A stretch of DNA of 64,000 bases from Humibacter albus DSM 18994 (GCF_000421825.1 NZ_ATXT01000019.1:109844-173843); one strand, 5' to 3'. Positions 1 through 9,207 are shown, counted from the first letter of the stretch. Program-made: numbers and translations. The notes: generated by a model not told the origin, from the letters alone.

Positions 1-1
1 G

Positions 2-691
2 GCCCCCGCCGTGAAAGCATTGTCCGTCGTGCCGGCGAAGGAAGCGTTCGCCGTCGGAGCGCCGCAGACGGGCAGCGCCGTGCTCCGAGGTACGCTCTCC
101 GACGGATCGACCGTCGTACTTGCGGAATCGGACGTGACCGCTGTCGGTTGGTCCTCGGCTGAAGCCGGCTCCGTTCCGGTGACATTCACCGTGCGCGCAG
201 GTCTCACCGGAAGCGGGGCGGTGGCGGCGAGCGCGACTGCGATATTCGTCTTCGCTCCGGCATGGAACGCCGCCACGACCTACACCGCGAACGACACCGC
301 GGTCTATCAGGACACTTTGTGGACCGCGTCGTGGTGGAGCAGGAATCAGACGCCCGGCGATCCGACCGGTCCCTGGCAGCAAGTGAGAACGGCAGCCGAC
401 GGCACCGCCGTCTGGACCGCCTCCCGCATCTTCACCGCGGGAGACGAGGCCATCTACCAAGGACGACTGTACGAGGCCGCCTACTGGACCCGCGACCAGG
501 CGCCCGGCGACGCGAACGGTCCCTGGGAGCTGGTCTCGACTACAGACGACGGAACCGTGCTCTGGACCGCTTCACGCATCTTCACCGCCGGCGACATCGT
601 GAGTTACAAGGGCGCGCTCTACGTGGCGCAATGGTGGACGCGAGACCAGGAGCCGACGGTCGCGAACGGTCCATGGAAGATCGTGGGATGA
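2..691 (+). CDS. C-terminal part of a secreted carbohydrate-binding protein (three CBM5/12-like repeats), 5' truncated by the window
   Basis: The frame is open to the window edge, so the true start lies upstream and only the C-terminus is seen. After an Ig-like Val/Ser/Thr-rich stretch (to about residue 85) there are three tandem modules of roughly 46 residues, each running W-x-A/S-x-x-x-Y/F-x-x-x-D-x-x-x-Y-x-x-x-x-Y-x-A-x-x-W-T-R-D-Q-x-P and ending GPW. This aromatic spacing (for example AQWWTRDQEP in the last copy) is typical of the chitin/cellulose-binding CBM5/12 fold found at the ends of chitinases, polysaccharide monooxygenases and other secreted glycosidases. The protein presumably anchors an upstream catalytic domain to chitin or another insoluble glycan. 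The catalytic identity cannot be judged here. A weak hairpin at 715-733 follows the stop and may end transcription. Confidence 0.8.
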   Translation, partial: APAVKALSVVPAKEAFAVGAPQTGSAVLRGTLSDGSTVVLAESDVTAVGWSSAEAGSVPVTFTVRAGLTGSGAVAASATAIFVFAPAWNAATTYTANDTAVYQDTLWTASWWSRNQTPGDPTGPWQQVRTAADGTAVWTASRIFTAGDEAIYQGRLYEAAYWTRDQAPGDANGPWELVSTTDDGTVLWTASRIFTAGDIVSYKGALYVAQWWTRDQEPTVANGPWKIVG

Positions 692-849
692 CTCGCCAGA
701 CACCCTTGGAAACGCGGGAGGACGGCGCTCCCGGGACTACGTCATGGCCTGCATGAGCCACTGGCCGTTGCGACTCCTCGAGAACGTCACTGTGTAACGT
801 TCGCGACACGACAGCGAACGATCCTCACGAATCCGTCTACACTGGCTGC

Positions 850-865
850 GAGAAAGCGATTTCTC
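850..865. promoter_or_regulatory. LacI-type operator copy 1 upstream of the sugar operon
   Basis: GAGAAA-GCGA-TTTCTC is a perfect 6-bp inverted repeat centred on a CG step, as in LacI/CcpA-family sites. It lies just upstream of the -35 box. A related copy sits downstream of the predicted start of transcription at 928-941. Confidence 0.5.
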
Positions 866-882
866 AAATTGTCCCCGAATGC

Positions 883-912
883 TTGACACGATTCAAAATG
901 CCTCGTCATAAT
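883..912 (+). promoter_or_regulatory. Near-consensus sigma-70-type promoter of the solute-binding protein/GH106 operon
   Basis: TTGACA (883-888), an 18-bp spacer, then CATAAT (907-912). Transcription is predicted to start near 919, giving a leader of about 64 nt before the ATG at 983. The two LacI-like palindromes flank it, so repression by a LacI-family regulator is likely. No candidate regulator lies beside it. Confidence 0.6.
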
Positions 913-927
913 GTGGGCGGACGGGTC

Positions 928-941
928 GAGAAAGCGTTTCC
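928..941. promoter_or_regulatory. LacI-type operator copy 2, just downstream of the start of transcription
   Basis: GAGAAAGCGTTTCC repeats the core GAGAAAGCG(A)TTTC of the site at 850-865. It contains the palindrome GAAAGCGTTTC. Its position at about +10 to +22 suits a roadblock repressor site. Confidence 0.5.
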
Positions 942-982
942 CCGACACTGAATCACAGCATGTCGACTGGCAAGGAGGCCAC

Positions 983-2323
983 ATGTCACAGCAGCTCTCG
1001 CGGCGCCAATTCGGCGCGCTCGCACTCACCGGGATCGGCACCACTTTCCTGCTCGCCGGGTGCGGTACCTCCGCTACCGGATCCGCAAGCGGAAGCGGCT
1101 CCACGGCCGCCGCAGGCGACGCGTTCAAGAAGGCGAACCTGAACTTCGAGTGGTGGAGCAATCCCGTTCGCACCGCCTACACGGAGAAGATACTCAAGCA
1201 GTACACCGGCGAGCACCCCAAGGTCACGTTCAACCCCGCCCCCGGCGAGTGGGCCACGTACTGGACCAAGCTCTCGACGCAGGTCGCGGGTCACACCGAG
1301 CCCGACGTCATCCAGATGGACCAGGCGTACATCGCCGAGTACGGCGGCCGCGGCGCGCTCCTCGACATGTCGAAGGTCGCCAGCATCGATCTGACGCCGC
1401 TCAAGTCGTCGCTCTCCGCGGGCACTCTGGACGGCAAGCTCTACGGCATCCCGACCGGGAACAACGCCTACGGCGTTGGCGCGAACAAGACGCTGTTCAA
1501 GAAGGCGGGCGTCGACCTGCCGGACGACAAGACGTGGACCTGGGACGACTTCCTCGACATCTGCGAGAAGCTCAAGAAGGGTTCGGGAGGCGACTTCAGC
1601 GGTTCGAACTGGAACGCCGGTGACCAGGACCTGCAGATCTGGCTGCACCAGCACGACCAACAGCTCTACACCGACAAGGGCAAGATCGGATTCAAGGTGG
1701 ACGCTCTCACCAGCTGGTTCGAGCTGGTCAAGAAGCTGTTCGACAGCGGAGCCGGGCCGACCCCTGCCCAGTTCACGAACGACATCGGTGCGTCCACGGA
1801 GCAGACGCTCTTCGGCAAGGGCGAGGTCGGCTTCGGCTGGATGTGGAGCAACCAGATCACGGCGTACCAGCAGTCGAACAAGGGAGACCTGGCGCTGCTC
1901 CGGCCGCCGAGCCTCGCCGGTTCCGCCAAGAAGAACGGCGTGTACTACAAGCCGTCGATGTACTGGTCGATCGGGGCGCAGACGAAGTACCCGTCGCAGG
2001 CGGGCGGCATCATCAACTACTTCCTGAACAGCACGAAGGCCGCGAAGCTCCAGCTGGCCGAACGCGCCGTCCCTGTGAACGAGAAGGTGCTCGCAGTGGT
2101 GAAGCCGTTGCTGACCGAGACCGATCAGCTCGGGGTGCAGTACCTGCAAGACATCAAGAGCGAGATCAAGTGGGTGCCGCCGGTGCCGCCGAAGGGCACC
2201 AGCACGGCCGCCGCCGTCGCGCAGCGCCACACGCAGGACGTGATCTTCGGCCGCGCCACCCCGGCAGCCGCTGCCGCCGCATTCACGACCGAACTGAAGG
2301 GGCTCATGGCAGCCGCTTCGTGA
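983..2323 (+). CDS. ABC-transporter sugar-binding lipoprotein (family 1 extracellular solute-binding protein)
   Basis: A 446-residue extracellular binding protein for an oligosaccharide importer. I chose the ATG at 983 because AAGGAGG lies at 973-979 and the N-terminus is then a clean lipoprotein signal: Tat-like SRRQFG followed by a hydrophobic core and lipobox LAGC (Cys27), then a Ser/Gly linker. The body shows the SBP_bac_1/8 pattern (WWSNP, DVIQMDQAYIAEY, GIPTGNN, WTWDDF). No permease or ATPase gene is adjacent, so it must use membrane components encoded elsewhere. Its downstream partners are a hydrolase that overlaps its stop codon and a GH106-like glycosidase, which suggests uptake of a rhamnose- or pectin-derived saccharide. 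Substrate is inferred from context only. Confidence 0.85.
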   Translation: MSQQLSRRQFGALALTGIGTTFLLAGCGTSATGSASGSGSTAAAGDAFKKANLNFEWWSNPVRTAYTEKILKQYTGEHPKVTFNPAPGEWATYWTKLSTQVAGHTEPDVIQMDQAYIAEYGGRGALLDMSKVASIDLTPLKSSLSAGTLDGKLYGIPTGNNAYGVGANKTLFKKAGVDLPDDKTWTWDDFLDICEKLKKGSGGDFSGSNWNAGDQDLQIWLHQHDQQLYTDKGKIGFKVDALTSWFELVKKLFDSGAGPTPAQFTNDIGASTEQTLFGKGEVGFGWMWSNQITAYQQSNKGDLALLRPPSLAGSAKKNGVYYKPSMYWSIGAQTKYPSQAGGIINYFLNSTKAAKLQLAERAVPVNEKVLAVVKPLLTETDQLGVQYLQDIKSEIKWVPPVPPKGTSTAAAVAQRHTQDVIFGRATPAAAAAAFTTELKGLMAAAS

Positions 2324-3630
2324 TCGACGACAACTCCGCGGCGGCTGCCGCCGCACGAGACGGCCGGGCGATGGGAGACTCCATCGCCCGGCCGTCGGCC
2401 GTACCCGGATACGAGGACTGGCCGGCACAGGCATCCGCCACACCGTCCTTCGTCGCAGCGGATGCCTCGGTGCAGGCGCTCGCGAACGTTCTCGGCCTGA
2501 GACGCTCGCCTGCGCCGCCGCGAGTGCAGCGCGGTGAGACGACCGTGCGGGACGGAGTCGCGATCACACCCTTGCGCTGGCGCACTCCCTACGGACCCGC
2601 GACCGAGGCGTGGGAACTGCGACCTGCCGACAGCGCGGGGCCTCGCGCCCACGGGGGCGGACAGGCGGAGGCCGACGAGAACGCGCACGCGAGCGCCGGC
2701 GGAGGCGCACGCTTCGGCGAGGACAAGGGCCGGCGCTTGCCGGGCATCCTCGCGCTGCATCAGCACGGCGGACGCCGGTCGACCGGCGCGGCACAGCTCG
2801 TCGACGTGCACGGCGAGAATCCCGGCGCCTGGGCGAATCGGCTCGCCAAGCGCGGATTCGTCGTGCTTGCCCACGACACGTTCTCGTGGGCGAGCAGAAG
2901 GTTCGACCTCTCGTCGCCGCCGCCCAAGCTCGCGCGTGACCGCGACGCGCTGATGGCACTATGGGCAGCCGAGCGGCACGAGCCGACTCCCGATGAGGTG
3001 TTCGACGCGGTCTCCAACCTGCACGAGAACCTGATCGCGAAGGCGGCGGGTGCACTCGGTCAGACGTTCGCCGGCATGGTCGTCGCCGACGACCTCATCG
3101 CGCTCGATGTGCTCAGCGGGCTTCCGGGAGTGGACGCGAACCGTCTGGGCGCGGTCGGGTTCTCGGGTGGCGGGGGGCGGGCACACCTGCTCGGCGCCCT
3201 CGACGACCGCATCAGCGCCGTTGCCATCGCCTGCATGATGGCGACTTTCGGTTCGCTCATGCCGGATTACATCGAGACCCACTCCTGGCTGCTGCACAGT
3301 CCCGGCCTACCGCAGCTGTGCGACTGGCCGGAGCTCGCACGGGTCGGATCGTTCCGACGGATGCTCGTGCTCTACGGCGAGCGCGACCCGCTCTTCCCCC
3401 GCTCCGGCATGCACGACGCAGACCGGATGCTCGAGTCGGTCGAGGGATACGACGGCAGGTTCTTCGACTGCGGGCACGAGTTCGGCGACGACATGATGTG
3501 TGCGGCGGAGGACTTCTTCGACGCCTGGGCGGCGGGACCGGCGCCCGTCCCCCACGAACCTCGCCCGGCAGCGTCGGCGCGCCGATCAGCTGCAGTGAAG
3601 TCCGAGAACCGAGAGCAAGGAGAGCCATGA
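2320..3630 (+). CDS. Alpha/beta hydrolase of the dienelactone hydrolase/acetyl-xylan esterase type
   Basis: The GTG at 2320 overlaps the TGA of the preceding gene (GTGA), implying translational coupling and giving 436 residues. An alternative ATG at 2371 would remove 17 poorly conserved residues. Visible signatures are an oxyanion region ILALHQHGGRR, the nucleophile elbow GFSGGG (Ser near residue 282), an acid-loop candidate YGERDPLF and a late CGHEFGDD with the probable catalytic His. This fold includes cephalosporin-C deacetylases and 7TM-type esterases, and with a glycosidase next door the likely job is removing acyl groups from a plant glycan. A residue 90-130 insert rich in Gly/Ala/Asp is unusual. 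The 3' end overlaps the next start (ATGA). Confidence 0.7.
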   Translation: MIDDNSAAAAAARDGRAMGDSIARPSAVPGYEDWPAQASATPSFVAADASVQALANVLGLRRSPAPPRVQRGETTVRDGVAITPLRWRTPYGPATEAWELRPADSAGPRAHGGGQAEADENAHASAGGGARFGEDKGRRLPGILALHQHGGRRSTGAAQLVDVHGENPGAWANRLAKRGFVVLAHDTFSWASRRFDLSSPPPKLARDRDALMALWAAERHEPTPDEVFDAVSNLHENLIAKAAGALGQTFAGMVVADDLIALDVLSGLPGVDANRLGAVGFSGGGGRAHLLGALDDRISAVAIACMMATFGSLMPDYIETHSWLLHSPGLPQLCDWPELARVGSFRRMLVLYGERDPLFPRSGMHDADRMLESVEGYDGRFFDCGHEFGDDMMCAAEDFFDAWAAGPAPVPHEPRPAASARRSAAVKSENREQGEP

Positions 3631-6428
3631 ATACGGCACCCGAGCACGAGACGGCATCCGGCAACGAGCTTTTTGCGACGTTCGTCGCACCGCCGGCACA
3701 GTGTCGGCCGCGCATGCGCTGGTGGTGGTTCGGACCCGACGTGGAACGAGGCGAGCTCGAGCGCGAGCTCACCGCGATGCGCGACGCCGGCATCGGCGGG
3801 GTCGAGGTCGCGTTCGAATACCCGCTGTCTGCGGTGGAGCATCCGTTCGTCTCCCCCGGACTTCTGTCGGACCTGCGGTTCGCGGCGCAGACCGCTCGCT
3901 CGCTCGGGTTGGGGTTCGACCTCACACTCGGCAGCGGCTGGTCGTTCGGCGGGCCGCACATCGGGCCGGAGACGGCCGCCCGCGCGCTCCGGTGGGATGT
4001 GCGCGACATCGGCGCGGCCGAGCTCGAGGCGAGAGCCGACGACGGGTATCCGCACGACGAGCTCATCGCCGTCTACGTCGGTGACGGATCGCTGCAGGAA
4101 CCGCCCTCCGCGTTCGCCGAGGTGCCGGTGCACGGCGGACGCATCCTGGTTCCCGGAGGACGCGGACCGCGCGTGCTCGCGATCGCTCGATCCCGGCTCA
4201 CCGGGCAGCAGGTGAAGCGTGCGGCCGCGGGCGCGGAGGGTCCGGTGCTCGATCACTACAGTGCTGCGGCGACGCTCGCGCACCTGCGCGCAGTGGCGGA
4301 TCCGATGCTCGAGGCGGTACCCGCCGAACTCATCGACTCCGTATTCTGCGACAGCCTCGAAGCCTACGGCGCGAACTGGACACCGGACCTTGCCGCGGAG
4401 TTCGCCCGACGACGCGGGCACGAGCTGGTCCCCGATCTCTGGAAGCTGCGTTTCGACGCACCCGGCTCGGCGGCGTTCCGCCGGGAGTACTACGCGACAC
4501 TCGGCGAGCTGTACGAAGACAACTTCCTCGACGTAATACGGGCCTGGGCCGCCGAACGCGGAATGCCGTTCCGCGTACAGAGCTACGGAACACCGCCTGC
4601 CCGCCTGATGAGCTATGGCCACGCCGACCTGACCGAAGGCGAGGGATGGGGATGGTGCGGGATCACGCAGACGCGCTGGGCGTCATCCGCAGCGCATCAC
4701 CTGGGTCGCGCCGTCGTCTCGTCGGAGACCTGGACCTGGGTGCACTCCCCCTCGTTCCGTGCCACACCGCTCGATCTCAAAGGCGAGGCGCACGAGCACT
4801 TCCTTCTCGGCATCAACCAGTTCGTCGGCCACGGCTGGCCGTACAGTGCACCGGATGCCGGCGGCCTGGGCTGGTTCTTCTACGCGTCGGGAGCCCTCGA
4901 CGACCGCAACGCCTGGTGGCCGGCCATGCCGTCGCTCATGACGTACCTCACGCGCTTGAGCTGGCTGCTGCGCCAGGGCGAGCCGGTGCGCGACGTGCTG
5001 CTCTATCTGCCGGCCGACGACGTGTACCCGCACCTGGGACCCGAGCAAGGCGGCTCGCTCGACCTCTGGCGCGCGCTGCGCGACCACATCGGCGACGAGA
5101 TTCCGGCGGCGATCCGCGATGCCGGATTCGACTTCAACCTCGTCGACGACGACTCACTGCAGGATGCCCTCGGGCACGACTGCCTCGTCGTTCTCCCGTT
5201 CGTCTCGTCGCTGCCCGAGCGCACGCGTTCCGTGCTCGCCGCTGCTCGCGTCCGGGGAGTTCCCGTCATCGCCGTCCGCGGCCGAGTGGGCTCGTCGGCG
5301 GATGCCTTCGAATCGGGGGATCGTGCCGACGCCGGATTCGACAGCGTTCAGCCGCACCAGCTCACCGAGACTCTTCGTCACCACAGGCGTCCCGATCTCG
5401 ACATCGAGCCCGCCTCCGAGCACATCGGGTTCATCCATCGTTCGCTGCCGACCGGCGACGTGTACGTCTTGGTCAACACCGGACCGACGGATGCCGCGTT
5501 CACCGCGGTCCCGCGCTCGATGCAGAGCGGGTGGCAGCTCTGGAGTGCCGAGAACAACACGGCAGGCGGCATGGGCGGCGGCACAGGCGACGGCGCGGCG
5601 AGCGAGCTGGTCGAGGGCAGTGCCGGCCATGCCGCGGGCGGCTCCGTCCTCGACTCGGGGAGCGCGGACATGCCGCCGCAGGTGCGACTCGCCCCGTACG
5701 AGGCGGTGGTGCTGGTGACCGACGGCATCCGAGTGCGCGATTCGATCACCGCAGCGCACCCCGTGCTTGCCGGCGAGCAGGAACTGGGCTCCGGCTGGCG
5801 GGTGCGGTTCGGTGCTGGTGTTCGTGGGAGCCACGAGCCGGCGGCGGAGGCCGACGGTGAATCGGGTGCGGCACTCAGCGCGCAAGCCAGGTCGGACGCC
5901 GGCGAGGAACAGGCCGTCGTCTTCCCGCACGACTGGCAGGAGCACCGACCGGGATTCGCCGGGTCCGCGCTGTACGAGTGCGAGTTCGATGCCGGGCTGC
6001 TCTGGCCGCACCGGCTCCCTGTGCGCGTGCTGCTCGACCTCGGCGATGCACTGCCGGAGGACGAGCGCGAACTCGACGCCGCGGGCATCCGCGGCGCGTC
6101 GTACCGGGTGCGCATGAGTCCACCGGTGGCCGACGTCGCCGAGGTCGAGGTCAACGGACACCCGTGCGGCCTCGTCTTTTCGCCGCCGTACACGCTCGAC
6201 ATCACGGCCGCGATGCGCCCTGGTCGAAACACGCTGCGCATCACGGTCTCGAACAGCACGGCCGCCGCCCTCGCTGACGAGAACGTGAGGAGCGAGGTCG
6301 ACGCCCTCGTGACGCTGTCGCGCGAACGCTACGGCACGCGCTTCCGCATGCAGGACCTGGATGCCGCAGCCCAGGGCCTGCGCTCCGGCCTGCTCGCGAC
6401 GCCCCGGCTGCGCTGGAGCGACGGCTGA
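3627..6428 (+). CDS. GH106-like glycoside hydrolase (putative alpha-L-rhamnosidase)
   Basis: A 933-residue protein starting at the ATG that overlaps the previous stop, with AAGGAGA at 3617-3623. The N-terminus carries the family hallmark RPRMRWWWFGPD followed by an alternating helix and GIGGVEVAFEYP, the start of the (beta/alpha)8 barrel in GH106 proteins. Further on are QSYGTPP, SSETWTWVHSP and NQFVGHGWPYS. The C-terminal third resembles the jelly-roll domains of large rhamnosidases (VNGHPCGLVFSPPYTLDIT). There is no signal peptide, so it acts in the cytoplasm on an imported oligosaccharide, in agreement with the binding protein and esterase in the same operon. A Gly/Ser-rich linker interrupts residues around 650-690. 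Specificity could differ from rhamnose. Confidence 0.75.
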   Translation: MNTAPEHETASGNELFATFVAPPAQCRPRMRWWWFGPDVERGELERELTAMRDAGIGGVEVAFEYPLSAVEHPFVSPGLLSDLRFAAQTARSLGLGFDLTLGSGWSFGGPHIGPETAARALRWDVRDIGAAELEARADDGYPHDELIAVYVGDGSLQEPPSAFAEVPVHGGRILVPGGRGPRVLAIARSRLTGQQVKRAAAGAEGPVLDHYSAAATLAHLRAVADPMLEAVPAELIDSVFCDSLEAYGANWTPDLAAEFARRRGHELVPDLWKLRFDAPGSAAFRREYYATLGELYEDNFLDVIRAWAAERGMPFRVQSYGTPPARLMSYGHADLTEGEGWGWCGITQTRWASSAAHHLGRAVVSSETWTWVHSPSFRATPLDLKGEAHEHFLLGINQFVGHGWPYSAPDAGGLGWFFYASGALDDRNAWWPAMPSLMTYLTRLSWLLRQGEPVRDVLLYLPADDVYPHLGPEQGGSLDLWRALRDHIGDEIPAAIRDAGFDFNLVDDDSLQDALGHDCLVVLPFVSSLPERTRSVLAAARVRGVPVIAVRGRVGSSADAFESGDRADAGFDSVQPHQLTETLRHHRRPDLDIEPASEHIGFIHRSLPTGDVYVLVNTGPTDAAFTAVPRSMQSGWQLWSAENNTAGGMGGGTGDGAASELVEGSAGHAAGGSVLDSGSADMPPQVRLAPYEAVVLVTDGIRVRDSITAAHPVLAGEQELGSGWRVRFGAGVRGSHEPAAEADGESGAALSAQARSDAGEEQAVVFPHDWQEHRPGFAGSALYECEFDAGLLWPHRLPVRVLLDLGDALPEDERELDAAGIRGASYRVRMSPPVADVAEVEVNGHPCGLVFSPPYTLDITAAMRPGRNTLRITVSNSTAAALADENVRSEVDALVTLSRERYGTRFRMQDLDAAAQGLRSGLLATPRLRWSDG

Positions 6429-6446
6429 CGCCGGAGTGCGCGGCGG

Positions 6447-6959
6447 TCAGTCCGTGGCGCGCTGCGCGAGGCCCTTCACGTATTCGGCCTGGCCGAGGTG
6501 TTTCACGTCGTCGTCGATGATGCTGATGAGCCGCACGCCGAGCGTGACCGGCGGATTCCAGTTCGTGTCGACGACGCGGTCGAGGTCGGCGTCGGTCGTG
6601 TCAGCGAGCTGCGCGAGCGTCACGCGCTGAGTCGCGTCGTAGTACCCGAGCAGCAGCTCGGCAGGCGCGTCGACAGCCGCCACCTCCTCGCTGGAGTGCC
6701 CATAGCCGGTCGCGGAGCGCGCGAACGGCAGGCCGAAGCGGTCGGCCCAGCCACCGGCATCCCACACCTGTTCGAGTCCGTAGACGTCGGCCACCTGCGC
6801 GTCCTGACCGCGGGTGAGGTGCCAGACGAGCCAGGCGATCGTGTTGGCCTGCGGATCGGCACGGAACGTCAGCAGCTCGCGGTCGACATCCTTCAGCAGA
6901 CGTTGCACACCCTGGCCGATGCGCTCGACGGCATCCGACAGAAGTTCTCTGGTGTCCAT
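6447..6959 (-). CDS. DinB-like/DUF664 four-helix protein
   Basis: A 170-residue cytoplasmic protein with GGAGGA just upstream of its ATG. The pattern LVWHLTRGQDAQVADV, with a His near residue 47, and a later YYDATQRVTLAQLA fits the DinB/DUF664 superfamily, whose members bind divalent metal through three histidines and include mycothiol- and bacillithiol-dependent S-transferases. Only part of the His triad is obvious, so enzymatic activity is uncertain. It ends 18 bp from the stop of the convergent GH106 gene and has its own promoter. No operon partner is visible. Confidence 0.7.
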   Translation of the reverse strand: MDTRELLSDAVERIGQGVQRLLKDVDRELLTFRADPQANTIAWLVWHLTRGQDAQVADVYGLEQVWDAGGWADRFGLPFARSATGYGHSSEEVAAVDAPAELLLGYYDATQRVTLAQLADTTDADLDRVVDTNWNPPVTLGVRLISIIDDDVKHLGQAEYVKGLAQRATD

Positions 6960-7222
6960 GTGTCCTCCGTGTTCTCGTGGGGCGGGTCCGACAACCCTTA
7001 CGACACGCTACGTGGAACGCGCCGACGCCACCGCGGAAGAATGCAACAGCCCGGCCGAACATGCGCCTTCGACCACCGGGAGCGCCGCCGCGAACGCGTT
7101 CCGCGCGCAGGCTCGCCCAGGTTCGTGAGGAACGTGAACACGAACTGGTAGCCAGCAGTCAATGAGCGGACCGCCTTCTACCCCCTGTTGAACCACCGCT
7201 TGGAGTTCACTGCACAGGCATC
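6960..7222. other. Intergenic region without a recognised gene
   Basis: 263 bp between the DinB-like gene and the Gly-rich surface-protein gene, both on the minus strand. No convincing small ORF, RNA gene or strong hairpin was found. The promoter of the DinB-like gene must lie near its left end. Confidence 0.5.
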
Positions 7223-9043
7223 TCAGCCACGGGTCGAGAACCGTCGTCGGCCGACGACGAGAGCGCCACCCGCGGCGAGGAGCAGGCCACCGCCGAGCAG
7301 CCACGGCACAGCATCGCTCCCGGTCGCAGCCAGTGAGGCCGACGAGACAGTCACCGGTCTGCTTGAGGTCGACCCGGTGTTCGAGGCCGGGGTCGCGCTC
7401 CACTGCGCATAGACATCCACAACGCTGCCGCTCGAGCCGAAGTCGGTGTCTGCCGAGAGGAGGCTCCCACCGTTCGCCGTCGCGGACCAACCGTCGAGTG
7501 TGTGGGCTGCATACGTGGGGAAGTCCGTGCCGGACGCGGCCAGTGCATCCAGTGCCTGACCGAGCGTGGAGGCCTGGAAGGACCACTGCTGCGACGTTCC
7601 GTTGTTCGCGTGCAGGATCCCCGTCGCGGCCGCCTGCGGGACCACCGCCGACAGCGGGGTATCGGCACCGATCACGCTCGTGGAAGCCAGCGCGAATCCT
7701 GCGCCCGCGCCACCCAGCGCACCGTCGGCACCCGCGACGCCGTCTGCGCCGTCGGCACCCGCGACCCCGGGTACCGGTATCCCGAGAAGCGTCGCGCCAC
7801 CGGCGCCGCCAGCTCCGCCGGTTCCGGCGGCACCGCCCGAACCGCCGACTCCAGGAGTGCCGGGTCGCGCGGAAACGTCCCCGCCGAATACGGTCAACGC
7901 GCCGGTGCTGACGAAGCCGGCGCCGCCGTCACCGCCGGCACCTCCCGCGCCACCGTCTCCACCCGAGCCGCCATTTCCGCCGACACCGCCCACCGCCGTG
8001 CCCTGCGGCGCTACGGGCTCCGCCGTGCCGCCAACGCCGCCGGAACCGCCCGCCATGCCTGCGCCCCCCGCACCACCGGCGCCACCGACGCCGCCCGTTC
8101 CTATCACCTCGCTGCCGTCGTTCACGCTGATCTGGCCGCTATTCGAAACCCCGGTGCCGCCGGTGCCGCCAGTGCCGCCGTTTGGGCCACTGCCGCCGCT
8201 GCCGCCGTTCCCTCCCGCGCCGCCTATGGTGAATGCAAGTTGCCCCTGTGTGGTGGCCGAACCACCGGCTCCCCCGTTTCCGCCGTTCCCGGCCATCCCA
8301 GCGGCTCCTCCGTCCCCACCGCTGCCGCCGACGGCCGTTGCGCCATCAACAGACGCAGTCGCAGCGCCACCCGCACCCCCGACACCGCCGTCTCCTCCGG
8401 CAGCTCCGGATCCACCGTTGCCACCCGGTCCACCTATGGCGTCACTCGCCGCTGAGAGCGCGAGGCCGCCATTGCCGCCCGCGCCACCGGATTGTCCGAG
8501 CTCGCGTCCCGCGCCTCCGGGCGCACCAGGGCCACCGAATGCGCTGTCTTCACGATGGTCGCTAGCACCACTCGAGCCATTCGCTGCGCTGCCGCTCGGT
8601 CCCGGCGACATTCCAGTCGCCCCGCCCACGCCGGCACCGCCGACGAACGACGCTGAGCCGCCGCCCGTGATCCTGAGGGTCGCACCCTGCTCGACCGTCA
8701 ACGCGGTCTCGCCAGCGGGCGCGGTCACACTCAGCGGGTGACCGGCCAGGTCGAGGATGAGCGTTCCGCCGGTCAGGTCCAGCACGAGATCGGACACCGA
8801 AATTTCTTGGGTGAGCGTGGCGGTCACGGTCTGTCCGACAGCAGCATCCTCGAATGCCCGGCTCAGACCATCGCCGTCGGAGACCGTGACGGCGGATGTC
8901 GCGGCCTGCGCCGGCGGTGCTGACAGCAACGCGAACCCGCACGCCGCGACGACGGTCGTCGCGGCGCCGCAGACCCGCCAGGTTGTGCGGATGACCCGGC
9001 CCTGGATCCGGCCGTGCCGTCCGGACGCCTCGCGTGGATACAT
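7223..9043 (-). CDS. Gly-rich, sortase-anchored surface protein with an InlB-type repeat
   Basis: A 606-residue protein. I chose the ATG at 9043 because AGGGGAG lies 8 nt upstream; ATGs at 9061 and 9097 lack this. Order of parts: signal peptide ending SAPPAQA-A, a beta-helix-like N-domain (to about 170), some 280 residues of GGxGGxGG repeats, a Listeria-Bacteroides/InlB B-repeat (LDGWSATANGGSLL to VVDVYAQW), a Ser/Thr linker, and a sorting signal LAATG, a membrane span and GRRRFSTRG. It is therefore exported and probably linked to peptidoglycan by a class E sortase, which favours LAxTG. The Gly-rich block resembles PE-PGRS and cold-shock GGx proteins. Likely roles are adhesion or matrix formation. 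The strand is settled by the signal peptide and sorting signal, as the opposite frame is only a Pro-rich shadow. Confidence 0.8.
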   Translation of the reverse strand: MYPREASGRHGRIQGRVIRTTWRVCGAATTVVAACGFALLSAPPAQAATSAVTVSDGDGLSRAFEDAAVGQTVTATLTQEISVSDLVLDLTGGTLILDLAGHPLSVTAPAGETALTVEQGATLRITGGGSASFVGGAGVGGATGMSPGPSGSAANGSSGASDHREDSAFGGPGAPGGAGRELGQSGGAGGNGGLALSAASDAIGGPGGNGGSGAAGGDGGVGGAGGAATASVDGATAVGGSGGDGGAAGMAGNGGNGGAGGSATTQGQLAFTIGGAGGNGGSGGSGPNGGTGGTGGTGVSNSGQISVNDGSEVIGTGGVGGAGGAGGAGMAGGSGGVGGTAEPVAPQGTAVGGVGGNGGSGGDGGAGGAGGDGGAGFVSTGALTVFGGDVSARPGTPGVGGSGGAAGTGGAGGAGGATLLGIPVPGVAGADGADGVAGADGALGGAGAGFALASTSVIGADTPLSAVVPQAAATGILHANNGTSQQWSFQASTLGQALDALAASGTDFPTYAAHTLDGWSATANGGSLLSADTDFGSSGSVVDVYAQWSATPASNTGSTSSRPVTVSSASLAATGSDAVPWLLGGGLLLAAGGALVVGRRRFSTRG

Positions 9044-9162
9044 GTGTCGCGCTCCCCTCATCACCAGGCCCCGCACATCCTCCCATCGGCTCGGCAACCG
9101 AAACAGGGTTCTGCCGCAGATGACCCTTCAACGGGGGTACGGGATCGGATGCTCGGTCGGCC

Positions 9163-9182
9163 GGACGCGACCCCGCGCGTCC
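9163..9182 (-). terminator. Stem-loop after metB
   Basis: GGACGCG-ACCCCG-CGCGTCC forms a 7-bp perfect stem with a 6-nt loop, 26 bp past the metB stop. It has no U-tract, as is common in high-GC actinobacteria. Confidence 0.45.
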
Positions 9183-9207
9183 TGTACAACGGATTGCGGC
9201 GTAGGCG

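Noticed and set aside
7566..8741. 391-codon Pro/Ala-rich plus-strand frame opposite the GGx protein
   Set aside because: Antisense of GGxGG codons. No signal peptide, no ribosome-binding site, and the minus frame has a complete export and anchor architecture.
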